Notes under the pieces: model-generated
Database searches by the model: none
Told to the model about the DNA's origin: nothing
The model's input: the letters and a program-made list of their open reading frames with translations, nothing else
Part shown: piece after piece, positions 52,594-61,547 of the stretch
Position numbering within the stretch: position 1 is the first letter of the stretch
Layout: every line of letters starts with the position of its first letter
Origin: Alcaligenes parafaecalis
GTDB taxonomy: Bacteria; Pseudomonadota; Gammaproteobacteria; Burkholderiales; Burkholderiaceae_B
Assembly: GCF_026344135.1 (NCBI RefSeq)
Contig: NZ_JAPKNA010000002.1
Span: forward strand, 620,001-684,000
DNA: 64,000 bases
Direction: 5' to 3'
Position numbers and translations under genes: made by a program

Positions 52594-53883
52594 TTACAGA
52601 TCCATCACTTGGCGGTAGTACTGGTACATGGAGCGAATAGCCGCTTCCGAGATCAGCGTATTGGACGTCCCCAGCTTGCTCTCATCGAGCTTGATGATGT
52701 TCACCTCGCTGCTGGAACGACGCACCCCTTCCTGCACAAACTTCATGGCCTCGTTATCTTCCAGACCCAGGAAACCGGCAGGACCCATCAAGTTGCCCTG
52801 ACGCAGACGGTGACGCGTCATCTCCTCGGTATCGTCCTCGTAGCCAAACATGGTCCATTGCATGATCAGGCTGTTCGGGCCATTGGGCACAATCTGACGC
52901 ACACCCAAGGTATTCATTTCGCGCTGAACAATCAGGTTGGGCCAGATCGTCTGCATGGTCACCGACCAGGGCGAATCAAACTCTTTGACGTAATCCAGGA
53001 AACGCTCGTCGCGCAAACGCATATCGTCCACGAAAGAACGCATTTCCTTCTTGTTGTCCTCGCTGACCTCGGCGTACTTGTCCTCGGACTTGGCGGACGC
53101 CATATAGCCATGGCGACCATGCACCGGGTCTACATACATCTGCGACTTGTTGCCCGCTACCAGCAAACCAAACACCACCAGGAAAGAGTGCAGCAAGGTC
53201 GCGTGGTAAGGATCCTTCAGGTTCTCGTGGTACATCTTCCAGTTGCAAGGCAGCTCGTTACGGTAGTAGCCCAGAATCTTCAGCTTCTTGCCGGGGAAAA
53301 TGGCCTCGAAATCCTTCAGGATCTCGGGTGTCAGATACTCCGTAATCGGCTCGACCTTGTCGCTGTAGGACGCAAAGATCACGCCATTGTGCGTGGTCAC
53401 ATGCAGCTTTTTCAGACCATGCTCAGAGTTCTTGAAGCTGCGCGGCATGCCGCCTTCTTTGTTTGCACCACGCTTGAAAGGAATCCCTTGCAGATCGCCC
53501 TTCAGGCTGTAAGACCACTGGTGATACGGACACACAAACTCATTGGTATTGCCCTGGTTGTGACGGCAAAACTCCGCACCACGGTGTGCACAGCGGTTTT
53601 CAAAGACGTTGATGCTGCCATCTTCCGCACGAGCGACGACCACTGGTGTGGAACCTACATACGAGCGCTTGTAGTCGCCCGAGTCAGGGATTTCCGCTTC
53701 CAGCGCCACAAAGTTCCAGGTGTCGCCATGGAAAATGCGTTCCATCTCGCGGTTGTAGATGTCGTTGCTGGTGTAGACCCAGTCTGGAATGGTGTTGAGC
53801 ACGTCCTCGGGCCAGGTGCATTCCTCAACGGGGCGGTCTTTGGACCCGACCGTCTGGCCTATCACCGTTTGCGTCTGATACAT
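52594..53883 (-). CDS. picB3: 6-hydroxypicolinate 3-monooxygenase, Rieske alpha subunit PicB3
   Basis: 429 residues. The Rieske cluster is held by Cys98-x-His100 and Cys118-x2-His121 (CAHRG...CPYHQW). The catalytic iron site is in NLKDPYHATLLHSF, with two His. An AGAGGAG ribosome site precedes the ATG. In the pathway, the four-component PicB hydroxylates 6-hydroxypicolinate at C3, giving 3,6-dihydroxypicolinate, an aromatic Rieske system acting as a monooxygenase. Confidence 0.92.
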   Translation of the reverse strand: MYQTQTVIGQTVGSKDRPVEECTWPEDVLNTIPDWVYTSNDIYNREMERIFHGDTWNFVALEAEIPDSGDYKRSYVGSTPVVVARAEDGSINVFENRCAHRGAEFCRHNQGNTNEFVCPYHQWSYSLKGDLQGIPFKRGANKEGGMPRSFKNSEHGLKKLHVTTHNGVIFASYSDKVEPITEYLTPEILKDFEAIFPGKKLKILGYYRNELPCNWKMYHENLKDPYHATLLHSFLVVFGLLVAGNKSQMYVDPVHGRHGYMASAKSEDKYAEVSEDNKKEMRSFVDDMRLRDERFLDYVKEFDSPWSVTMQTIWPNLIVQREMNTLGVRQIVPNGPNSLIMQWTMFGYEDDTEEMTRHRLRQGNLMGPAGFLGLEDNEAMKFVQEGVRRSSSEVNIIKLDESKLGTSNTLISEAAIRSMYQYYRQVMDL

Positions 53884-53949
53884 GGAGATCTCCTCTGATA
53901 ACTCTTTAATGATTCGTGATGACGAGGCGGCGCAGGCCGCTTCTCTTTC

Positions 53950-55227
53950 TTAGACTGAGGCCGTACGGGCCGCTTCTTTCACGTACTGGCGCAGCTTGGT
54001 TGCCGGGTCCAGCACGATGGCCGGATCCACAGGCAAGTCCTGTTCCATGACACTGCGTAAAGCGCGTAAATCTGCTCCGGCATTGACGGCAATCGCGTGT
54101 CGCAAATGTTGACCTTCAAAGGCCAGCAACATGAAGCTGATGGCATCGCCCTGGCTGTCCATGACACCGCGTACCTGATAGTTCAGATCCGGGCTGCCTT
54201 GGCCCAGCATCTGGATGTTGCAACCGAGCACATCCGTCCAGAACCAGCTAACGGGTGCAGCAGGGGCATCCTGCCCGGCAATGGCGTGGGCTACCTGACG
54301 AGCCTGCTCATTGGCGTTCTGCCAGGATTCGGTGCGCGTGCGTACGGAGGTGTCCGGGCAAATCTGCGTGGCGCAATCGCCCGCCGCATAAATACCCGCT
54401 ACACGGGTGCGACCCTGGCGATCCACAATAATCCCGGCTGTCATCTCGTCGACTGCAATGCCGCTAGCCTGGGCTAGGGCGGAGTTCGCTGTCAGACCCG
54501 CCGCCACAATGGCCATATCCCCATTCAGGGTATGACCGTCGTTCAGCTCCAACTGCACGGGATGCTCGTTTTCGGCCACAAAGTGAGCCTGACGTACGCC
54601 ATGACCCAAACGCACCGTGATGCCTTTGGATTCAAAGCGCTCTAGCAGCCATTGCGACAAGAGGGCAGGGGCATTGCGGGCCAATAGGCGTTCGTTCGCT
54701 TCAATTACCGTGACCTGTGCGCCGGTTTCGCTGGCGGTAGAGGCCAGCTCCAAACCCATGAAGCCACCGCCAATCACCAGTGCGCGCAAGCCGGGCTGCA
54801 AGCGGGCTTGCAGACTGAGCGCATCGTCCAGCGTGCGCAGATACAGGGCGTTGGCTTCAGTGGCAGGTAATAAAGCCAGTTCGCGAGCAGCGCCGCCTGT
54901 GGCCAGCACGGCGTGCTCAAAGCTCCAGGTTTGGCCGTTGCTCAAGGTCGCTTGACGTGTGTTGCAGTCCAGCGATTGCACCGTCGTGCCGAGCAGCAGT
55001 TCTATTTGTTGTTCTTGGTAGAACTCTGCCTTTTGCAGAAACACGCTGTCTGTCGTTGCGCTGGCTTTAAGCACGTCTTTGGACAGGGGCGGACGCTCGT
55101 AAGGCAAGTGGGCTTCGTCGCCCACCAGCGTGATGCTGCCGGTATAGCCCAGGCTGCGCAGTTCGCGTGCCAGCACCGAAGCCGCTTGGCCAGCACCAAT
55201 GATCAGTACGGAAGTGTGGTTTGCCAT
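53950..55227 (-). CDS. picB2: Ferredoxin reductase PicB2
   Basis: 425 residues. The FAD-binding start is SVLIIGAGQAASVLARELR, the NADH-binding fold ALVIGGGFMGLELA, and AGIYAAGDCA the C-terminal FAD contact. This is the glutathione-reductase-like type used with Rieske ferredoxins (as in toluene and biphenyl dioxygenases). It transfers electrons from NADH to the PicB1 ferredoxin, whose gene ends 33 bases upstream. Confidence 0.91.
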   Translation of the reverse strand: MANHTSVLIIGAGQAASVLARELRSLGYTGSITLVGDEAHLPYERPPLSKDVLKASATTDSVFLQKAEFYQEQQIELLLGTTVQSLDCNTRQATLSNGQTWSFEHAVLATGGAARELALLPATEANALYLRTLDDALSLQARLQPGLRALVIGGGFMGLELASTASETGAQVTVIEANERLLARNAPALLSQWLLERFESKGITVRLGHGVRQAHFVAENEHPVQLELNDGHTLNGDMAIVAAGLTANSALAQASGIAVDEMTAGIIVDRQGRTRVAGIYAAGDCATQICPDTSVRTRTESWQNANEQARQVAHAIAGQDAPAAPVSWFWTDVLGCNIQMLGQGSPDLNYQVRGVMDSQGDAISFMLLAFEGQHLRHAIAVNAGADLRALRSVMEQDLPVDPAIVLDPATKLRQYVKEAARTASV

Positions 55228-55260
55228 GATGTTGCAGGTCTCGTCAGCAAAAAAAAGTGC

Positions 55261-55575
55261 TTAGGCCTGGCTGAAGTCAGCCAGAATATCGCTGCCTTCA
55301 ATACGCAGCGGATAGACCTTGATGTCCACCGTGGCAGGCGCGTTCATGGCCTTGCCTGTGCGCAAACAGAATTTGGCCTGATGCAAGGGACATTCCACAC
55401 AACCATCCTCCAGATAGCCGTCGGACAGCAGGGCGTATTGGTGAGTACAGACGTTGTCGGTCAGGTAGAACTCGTCCTCCAGTTTGTGCAGGGCCAGTTT
55501 CTTGCCTTCCCACTCGATGGCCAGGGACTCTTCGTTGTCGATGGCATCGGTTTCGGAAATTTTTATCCAGTTCAA
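55261..55575 (-). CDS. picB1: Rieske ferredoxin PicB1
   Basis: 104 residues. Cys43-x-His45 and Cys62-x2-His65 (VCTHQY...CPLHQ) bind the Rieske cluster. The start appears to be TTG (MNWIKISETD), with GGAGACAAC upstream; no ATG is available. It is the first gene of the minus-strand picB operon and shuttles electrons from PicB2 to PicB3. Confidence 0.9.
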   Translation of the reverse strand: MNWIKISETDAIDNEESLAIEWEGKKLALHKLEDEFYLTDNVCTHQYALLSDGYLEDGCVECPLHQAKFCLRTGKAMNAPATVDIKVYPLRIEGSDILADFSQA

Positions 55576-55604
55576 AGTTGTCTCCGGTTTGTGCTTTCAA
55601 TTAG

Positions 55605-55616
55605 TCAGTATACTGT
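55605..55616. promoter_or_regulatory. PicR-type operator at the picB promoter
   Basis: TCAGTATACTGT contains the perfect palindrome CAGTATACTG. It lies 30 bases upstream of the picB1 start and fits the consensus of the other sites. Confidence 0.7.
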
Positions 55617-55718
55617 ATAAATTATAAAATCAAATATCGTTTTTATAAGGGATTGCGCTAGTTGAGGCTTAAGCTATTGATGCGGCTTTCCTTTATCCCA
55701 TCAAGGACATGCGTCAGT

Positions 55719-55760
55719 AGTTTCCCTGCTTGACCAAAAATTAATTAATCAGCACACTTA
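55719..55760. promoter_or_regulatory. Degenerate PicR block upstream of the TRAP gene
   Basis: AGTTTCCCTGCTTGACCAAAAA followed by TCAGCACACTTA (55749-55760) resembles the block at 47268-47311 and 23062-23101, though with mismatches. It is about 195 bases before the solute-binding protein gene that opens the picA operon. The rest of the 55576-55954 gap has no gene. Confidence 0.5.
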
Positions 55761-55954
55761 CTATTATCGAAGTCGTGAATGTGATTTTTACAGCACGGCA
55801 GCATGGCTTCGGACATCCGTCTGGTCCCTTGGGGGGACGGTCTGGCAAGAGCATGATGTGTGCGCCTGAATGCACGGCCAGATTGGCGGGAAAATACCCA
55901 GGCCCCTATCGAGCAGGGGGTGTGAATACATTAAAAAATACAAAGAGGTGAGTG

Positions 55955-57052
55955 ATGGAGCGTCGTAGTTTTCTGCTGAAATCGGCAACGGTCGCGGGTG
56001 CAGGTCTGGCAGCAGTAGCCGCCCCTGCGATTGCGCAAAATAGCCCTACCGTGCGCTGGCGCATGTCCACCGGCTGGCCCAAAAGCCTGGACACCATTTA
56101 CGGTTCGGCGGAAGCGCTGTGCAAACGTGTTAGCGAACTGACTGAAGGCAAGTTCGAGATCCGCGCATTCCCCGGCGGCGAGCTGGTGCCTTACGCCCAG
56201 AATATGGATGCCATCAGCAACGGCACGGTCGAGTGCAACCACGTGCTCAGCACCGCGTTTGTGGGCAAGAACACTGCCGTAACTTTTGATACCGGCCTGT
56301 CCTTTGGCATGAACGCCCGCCAGCACAATTCCTGGGTGCACTTCGGTGGCGGCCTGAAATTGCTGCGTGAAATGTACAGCCAGTACAACATCGTGAACTT
56401 TGTGGCAGGTAACGTGGGCGTACAAATGGGTGGTTGGTTCCGCAAGGAAATCAAGGACCTGGACAGCCTGCAAGGCCTGAAAATGCGTATCGGTGGCATT
56501 GGTGGCATGGTGCTGTCCAAACTGGGCGCTGTGCCTCAGCAGATTCCACCTAGCGATATTTACTCCTCGCTGGAAAAAGGCACGATTGACGCGGCCGAGT
56601 GGATTGGCCCTTACGACGACGAAAAGCTGGGCTTGAACAAAGTGGCTCCTTTCTACTACTCCCCCGGCTGGTTCGAGGGCAGTGCATCCTTGACTACCAT
56701 GGTCAACAAAGATGCCTGGGAAGCCTTGCCTGCCAATTTCAAAGCTGCTTTCGAGACGGCCTGTAACGAGCAGACCATGCTCAGCCTGGCCAAGTACGAC
56801 GCCTTGAATCCGGCTGCCTTGCGCAAGCTGGTGGCTGAAGGTGCCAAGCTGCGTTACTTCCCCAAAGACGTCATGAAGGCCGCTTACGACAAGTCCCAGG
56901 AACTGTGGAAGGAACTGTCGGACAGCAACGCCGATTTTGCCAAGATTTATCCAAGCTGGAAGGCCTTCCAGGAGCAGGAAGCCAGTTGGTTCCGGGTGGC
57001 TGAAAGCGCCCTGGACAACTTCACCTTCAGCGAGTTGGGCAAGCGCAGTTAA
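55955..57052 (+). CDS. TRAP-type solute-binding protein (DctP family) of the pic cluster
   Basis: 365 residues; ATG chosen over a GTG one codon earlier, with GAGG upstream. The twin-arginine signal MERRSFLLKSATVAG suggests Tat export. VRWRMSTGWPKSLDTIYGSAE, AFPGGELVPY and KMRIGGIGGMVLSKLGAVPQQIPPSDIYSSLEKGTIDAAEW-type sequence (ending GTIDAAEWIGPYDD) mark the DctP/TakP class. It is 24 bases before picA1. No DctQ or DctM membrane genes are in the window, so transport would need partners elsewhere, or it acts as a periplasmic carrier or sensor. Confidence 0.85.
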   Translation: MERRSFLLKSATVAGAGLAAVAAPAIAQNSPTVRWRMSTGWPKSLDTIYGSAEALCKRVSELTEGKFEIRAFPGGELVPYAQNMDAISNGTVECNHVLSTAFVGKNTAVTFDTGLSFGMNARQHNSWVHFGGGLKLLREMYSQYNIVNFVAGNVGVQMGGWFRKEIKDLDSLQGLKMRIGGIGGMVLSKLGAVPQQIPPSDIYSSLEKGTIDAAEWIGPYDDEKLGLNKVAPFYYSPGWFEGSASLTTMVNKDAWEALPANFKAAFETACNEQTMLSLAKYDALNPAALRKLVAEGAKLRYFPKDVMKAAYDKSQELWKELSDSNADFAKIYPSWKAFQEQEASWFRVAESALDNFTFSELGKRS

Positions 57053-57076
57053 GCAGCACATTCTTAAGGTAGTGAA

Positions 57077-59479
57077 ATGAGTCAGCACAGTCACCCGTCA
57101 AGCCTGGGTGGCCAAGGAGTCGGTGCGCGTATTCTCCGCAAGGAGGATGCGCGCCATCTCAATGGCCAGGGCAACTTCATCGGAAACATGACCATGCCAG
57201 GGCTGCAGGAAGTCGCCTTCCTGCGCAGCCCTATGGCGCATGCCCGTATTCGTCAGATCAATATTGAAGACAGCGCACGCGCGCAGGTTATTACCCGCGC
57301 TGATATGCCGGACTGTCTGGATATTTACGCCGCGTCCACCTTGCCCAGTTATCAGGCCTCCAGCATGCCGCCGCTGGCCTCGGGTAGTGTGCGTTATGTG
57401 GGCGAGCCGGTGGCTCTGGCCTTTGGCGAAAGCCGCGCCGTGGCCGAGGACGTTCTGGAAGAGATTGAAGCCTTGTATGACGAACTGCCGGTCTATGGCA
57501 GTGTGCAGGCCTCGCTGGCCGCACAGGGTGATCTGTTGCATGAAGGCTGGCAGAACAATGAGTTTGTGACACTGCGCTCGGACGTGGCTTTTGAAGAGCA
57601 CGCCGCCCGTGCCGACCGCGTGATCGAGCATTCCGTCAGCCTGTCGCGTCAATGCATGTTGCCTATGGAAGGCAAGGCCGTGTTGGCCTATTGGGATTTT
57701 CAGGCCGATCAGTTGGTGGTGTATTGCGGCAGTCAGATTCCGCACATGCACCGGACTGGCATTGCTCAGTTTCTGGGCATGGATCAGGCCCAGGTGCGCG
57801 TGATTTCCCCCGATGTGGGCGGTGCCTTTGGCTACAAATGCGTGCTGCATCAAGAAGAACTGTGTGTGGCCTGGCTGGCCAAGACTTTCCGCAAGCCCTT
57901 CCGTTTCATGGAAGATCGCCGCGAGCATTTGATTGCGGGCGCAAATACACGTGAACACCAGTACCGTCTGAAAGCACATATCAGCAATGAAGGCCGCCTG
58001 TTGGCGCTGGATGCTGAAATTGATATTGATGGCGGCGCTTATTCTGTCTGGCCCTTTACTGTGGGTCTGGAAGTAGGTCAGGCCTTGGGTAACTTGCCCG
58101 GCCCTTATGATTTCCGTGGCTACCGCTGCCGCACGCGCGGTGTGGGCACCAATAAACCCGGTTTCATGCCGTATCGTGGCGTGGCCCGTACGGGTGTCTG
58201 TCTGGCCATTGAACAGATGATGGATCAGATCGCTTTGGCGGTCGGCAAGTCCTCCTGGGAAATTCGCTTGATGAACCTGGTACAAGGCGAGCAAATGCCT
58301 TACGTCAACGTGGCCAACAAGCATTACGACTCGGGCGATTATCCAGAAAGCCTGCGTCGCGCTTTGGCAGCGGTGGACGTGGATGCCGTGATGGCACGGC
58401 AGGTCCAAGGCGAAGCGGATGGTCGTCTGATTGGTCTGGGTGTTGCTTCCTATACCGAGCAATCCGCACACGGTACGTCCGTGTTTGCGAGCTGGGGGAC
58501 GGCTGTTATTCCAGGTTTCGACCAGGCCTTTGTACGCATGACGCCAGACGGTGGCCTGGAAGTGCGTGTCGGTGTGCACTCGCACGGTCAGGGTATGGAA
58601 ACGTCTTTTGCCCAGATCGCCAGCGAGATTCTGGGTATTCCCGTGGCCAAGATCAAAGTGGTGCACGGAGATACTGGCCGCACCCCATTTTCTACCGGCA
58701 CTTACGCGTCCCGTTCTTTGGTGATGTCGGGTGGTGCAGTCTCCAAGGCCTGTAAAGAGCTGCTGCCACGCGTGCGCAAGATTGCCGCCCATATGCTGAA
58801 AACCGATGTGGACAGCATGCAGCATCAAGGCGATATGTTCAGTACCAATGACCGCCAGGTCAGCATCGCCCAGGTGGCTGATGCCTGGTACATCAACCCG
58901 CAACATCTGCCTGAAGATGTGGACCCGCAAGGTCTGGAACTGTCCGTGGGCTACAAGCCCAAAGTCGATACCGGTAGCTTCACCTACGCCAGCAATGCCG
59001 TGGTGGTGGCGGTTGATCCGCGTACCGGCGGGGTGGAAGTGCTCAAGTACGTGGTGGTGGAAGACTGCGGCGTCATGATCAACCCCATGATTGTGGAAGG
59101 TCAGACTATTGGCGGCATTGCCCAAGGGATTGGCACCGCTTTGTACGAAGAAATGCCGTACGACGAGTTCGGTCAGCCGCTGGCATCGACCTTGGCGGAC
59201 TATGTCATGCCCGGTGCCTGCGAAGTGCCCAATATTCATATCGAACACATGGAAAGTCCGTCGCCCAATACCGAGTTCGGCGCCAAGGGCATGGGCGAGG
59301 GTGGGGCGATTGCGCCTCCCGCCGCCATCATGTCCGCCATCAATAATGCTTTGCGCTCCACGGGGGCACAGGTCTCGCATACGCCAGTGACACCGCATCG
59401 ACTGCTGAGCGCCATTCGCGCCGCAGCACAGCCCGCTAGTCAGCAAGATAAACAGCCCGTGTCGGAGGTTCAGGCATGA
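57077..59479 (+). CDS. picA1: Picolinate dehydrogenase Mo-cofactor subunit PicA1
   Basis: 800 residues of the xanthine dehydrogenase large-subunit family. Key stretches are DVGGAFGYKC, MPYRGVARTGVCLAIEQMMD, STGTYASRSLVMSGGAV and GAKGMGEGGAIAPPAA with the catalytic Glu. With PicA2 and PicA3 it hydroxylates picolinate at C6 using water. It overlaps picA2 by four bases. The first step of the pathway needs molybdopterin, and no cofactor maturation genes (XdhC, MobA) are nearby. Confidence 0.9.
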   Translation: MSQHSHPSSLGGQGVGARILRKEDARHLNGQGNFIGNMTMPGLQEVAFLRSPMAHARIRQINIEDSARAQVITRADMPDCLDIYAASTLPSYQASSMPPLASGSVRYVGEPVALAFGESRAVAEDVLEEIEALYDELPVYGSVQASLAAQGDLLHEGWQNNEFVTLRSDVAFEEHAARADRVIEHSVSLSRQCMLPMEGKAVLAYWDFQADQLVVYCGSQIPHMHRTGIAQFLGMDQAQVRVISPDVGGAFGYKCVLHQEELCVAWLAKTFRKPFRFMEDRREHLIAGANTREHQYRLKAHISNEGRLLALDAEIDIDGGAYSVWPFTVGLEVGQALGNLPGPYDFRGYRCRTRGVGTNKPGFMPYRGVARTGVCLAIEQMMDQIALAVGKSSWEIRLMNLVQGEQMPYVNVANKHYDSGDYPESLRRALAAVDVDAVMARQVQGEADGRLIGLGVASYTEQSAHGTSVFASWGTAVIPGFDQAFVRMTPDGGLEVRVGVHSHGQGMETSFAQIASEILGIPVAKIKVVHGDTGRTPFSTGTYASRSLVMSGGAVSKACKELLPRVRKIAAHMLKTDVDSMQHQGDMFSTNDRQVSIAQVADAWYINPQHLPEDVDPQGLELSVGYKPKVDTGSFTYASNAVVVAVDPRTGGVEVLKYVVVEDCGVMINPMIVEGQTIGGIAQGIGTALYEEMPYDEFGQPLASTLADYVMPGACEVPNIHIEHMESPSPNTEFGAKGMGEGGAIAPPAAIMSAINNALRSTGAQVSHTPVTPHRLLSAIRAAAQPASQQDKQPVSEVQA

Positions 59480-60312
59480 AGGCCGCCAAGTTTGAGTACG
59501 AACAGGCCCAGAGCCTGAAACAGATCCAGGATGCCTATGGCAGCGACCCTTCAGCGCTGCGCTTGATGGGCGGTAGTCAGTCCCTGGGCCCCATGTTGAA
59601 TCTGCGTCTGGTACGCCCAGGCCGTGTGCTGGATGTGTCGGCAGTGCCCGAACTGCGTCAGGTATCGGCCCATAAAGGGCAGGTGCGTATCGGTGCCGCT
59701 GTGACGCATGCCCAGATCGAAGACGGCATTCATGAACTGCTGCGCGGCCACATGATGCAGAAAGTCGCAGGCCGCATTGCTTACCGAGGTGTGCGTAATC
59801 GCGGCACCTTGGGTGGCAGCCTGGCCCATGCTGATCCGGCAGCGGATTGGGTGCTGACTTGTGCCGCTTTGGGTGCAAACGTCAATGTGCGTGGAACCCA
59901 AGGCAGCCGCAGCGTTCCCATGAGCGAATTCATGCTGGCCGCCTACACCACGGTGCTGGAAGCCGGTGAGTTTATCGAGTCCGTCGATGTGCCGGAAGTG
60001 TCCGGTTCGGCTCGTTGGGGTTACTACAAATTCACGCGCAAAGTGGGTGAGTTTGCCGATGCCAGTTGCGCCTGCTATTTCGACCCGGCCACGCGCACGG
60101 CGCGAGTGGTCATTGGTGCCATGGAAGGCGCACCGCGTTCCTTGCCGGAGCTGGCCGTGAAAGTGGCCGCACAAGGGGCAGCCGTCCTGGAAGGGGACAC
60201 CATTGCAGCGGCCTTGCAGCCGTATCTGGCACAGCGGGACGAAGCCCATCAGGTGCTGTTCCGTACGGTAGTAGAGCGCAGCCTGAAGCAAGCGCTGGGC
60301 GTGAAAGGTTAA
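59476..60312 (+). CDS. picA2: Picolinate dehydrogenase FAD subunit PicA2
   Basis: 278 residues. MGGSQSLGPMLNLRLV is the FAD-binding loop and YRGVRNRGTLGGSLAHADPA the second, followed by the CO-dehydrogenase flavoprotein C-terminal domain. It receives electrons from the 2Fe-2S domain of PicA3. It is coupled to picA1 by overlap and precedes picA3 by three bases. Confidence 0.9.
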   Translation: MKAAKFEYEQAQSLKQIQDAYGSDPSALRLMGGSQSLGPMLNLRLVRPGRVLDVSAVPELRQVSAHKGQVRIGAAVTHAQIEDGIHELLRGHMMQKVAGRIAYRGVRNRGTLGGSLAHADPAADWVLTCAALGANVNVRGTQGSRSVPMSEFMLAAYTTVLEAGEFIESVDVPEVSGSARWGYYKFTRKVGEFADASCACYFDPATRTARVVIGAMEGAPRSLPELAVKVAAQGAAVLEGDTIAAALQPYLAQRDEAHQVLFRTVVERSLKQALGVKG

Positions 60313-60315
60313 GAC

Positions 60316-61503
60316 ATGGCAGAAATCTCGATTCAAGTTAACGGCCGCTTGCAAAAGCATGAGGCCGAGTCGCGTACCCACCTGGGTGATTTCATTCGCG
60401 AGAAAAGCCGTTTGACCGGCACCAACCTGAGCTGTGAACACGGTGTGTGCGGCGCGTGTACGGTGCTGGTCGATGGCCGTCCGGTGCGCTCCTGCATTAC
60501 CTTTGCCGGTGCCTGTGATGGCCACGAAGTCACCACCGTAGAAGGTTATGACGACGACCCGATCATGAGCCGTCTGCGTAAGGCTTTTTCTGAAAAACAC
60601 GCCTTGCAATGCGGCTTTTGTACCCCTGGCATGTTGGCCACCAGCCGTGACATCGTGCTGCGTTTGCCGGATGCAGATGAAGCCCGTGTGCGTATTGAGC
60701 TGTCCGGCAATATTTGCCGCTGCACCGGCTATCAGGGCATTACGGCCGCCATTCTGTCCGTGCTGCAAGCCCTGCGCGATCAGCCCGATGCTCAGGTAGA
60801 AGCCTTGCGTGCCGCTGTGCTGCAAAACGTGCAACAGGACTGGAACCAGAACGGTTTCACCACCTTTGAAGCCGTACAGGAAGAAGTACAGGCTCCCGCT
60901 CCAGTGGCGGCTGCTGCGCCTGCCGCCTCCGGCAGTGCCGACAAGGGCAAAGGCCAGGCGATTCAAGGTGGTTTTGATGCCCGCTTCCCGGCTGATCAGG
61001 TCTGGGCTTTCATGAAAGATTTGCCCAAGGTGGCGGGTTGTTTGCCCGGTGCGATTATCGAGTCCCAGGAGGGGGCTACGGTACAGGGCAAGATCGCCAT
61101 CAAGTTCGGCCCCATGTCGGCCGCTTTCAAGGGCAATGCCACGCTGGAAGAAGACAACGAGCGCCGTGCCGCCGTGCTGCGCGGCGAAGGTGTGGACTCT
61201 TTGAGCCAATCGCGTGCTCGTGGCGATGTCAGCTTCAAGGTCAATCCGGATGGCGACGAACGCAGCCGCGTGGAAGTCGAGTTGGTGTATTCGCTGCAAG
61301 GGCCGCTGGCGCAGTTTTCGCGCTCCGGGCTGGTTCAGGACTTCGTACGCCGCATGATTGCGGAGTTCGGCAAGAACGTGAACCTGCGCCTGGAAAAACC
61401 GCTGGCCGAAGGTGAAGAACCTGTCGTGGCCGAGTTCAATCCGGTCAAGATGTTCTTCAGCATTTTGTGGGACCGCTTCATGGGACTTTTCCGGCGCTCA
61501 TAA
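60316..61503 (+). CDS. picA3: Picolinate dehydrogenase 2Fe-2S subunit PicA3, fused to a CoxG domain
   Basis: 395 residues, more than twice the normal 160 of this subunit. Residues 1-160 hold two 2Fe-2S sites: Cys40, 45, 48, 60 and Cys99, 102, 134, 136. An Ala/Pro-rich linker (about 190-212) leads to a CoxG-like SRPBCC domain (about 215-370: GFDARFPADQVWAFMKDLPKVAGCLPG, listed in part) and a hydrophobic-basic tail (FFSILWDRFMGLFRRS). In the 22-30 kb operon the same two parts are separate genes. The CoxG part may tether the enzyme to the membrane. Confidence 0.9.
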   Translation: MAEISIQVNGRLQKHEAESRTHLGDFIREKSRLTGTNLSCEHGVCGACTVLVDGRPVRSCITFAGACDGHEVTTVEGYDDDPIMSRLRKAFSEKHALQCGFCTPGMLATSRDIVLRLPDADEARVRIELSGNICRCTGYQGITAAILSVLQALRDQPDAQVEALRAAVLQNVQQDWNQNGFTTFEAVQEEVQAPAPVAAAAPAASGSADKGKGQAIQGGFDARFPADQVWAFMKDLPKVAGCLPGAIIESQEGATVQGKIAIKFGPMSAAFKGNATLEEDNERRAAVLRGEGVDSLSQSRARGDVSFKVNPDGDERSRVEVELVYSLQGPLAQFSRSGLVQDFVRRMIAEFGKNVNLRLEKPLAEGEEPVVAEFNPVKMFFSILWDRFMGLFRRS

Positions 61504-61547
61504 ACGCCTAGACGACGCAAGACGATAAATAAAACGGGGGTAAGGAG

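Noticed and set aside
57098..59878. A 926-codon open frame on the minus strand across picA1
   Set aside because: It is an antisense shadow of a GC-rich gene with clear Mo-hydroxylase motifs on the plus strand; the translation is His/Arg/Gln-rich and resembles no family.
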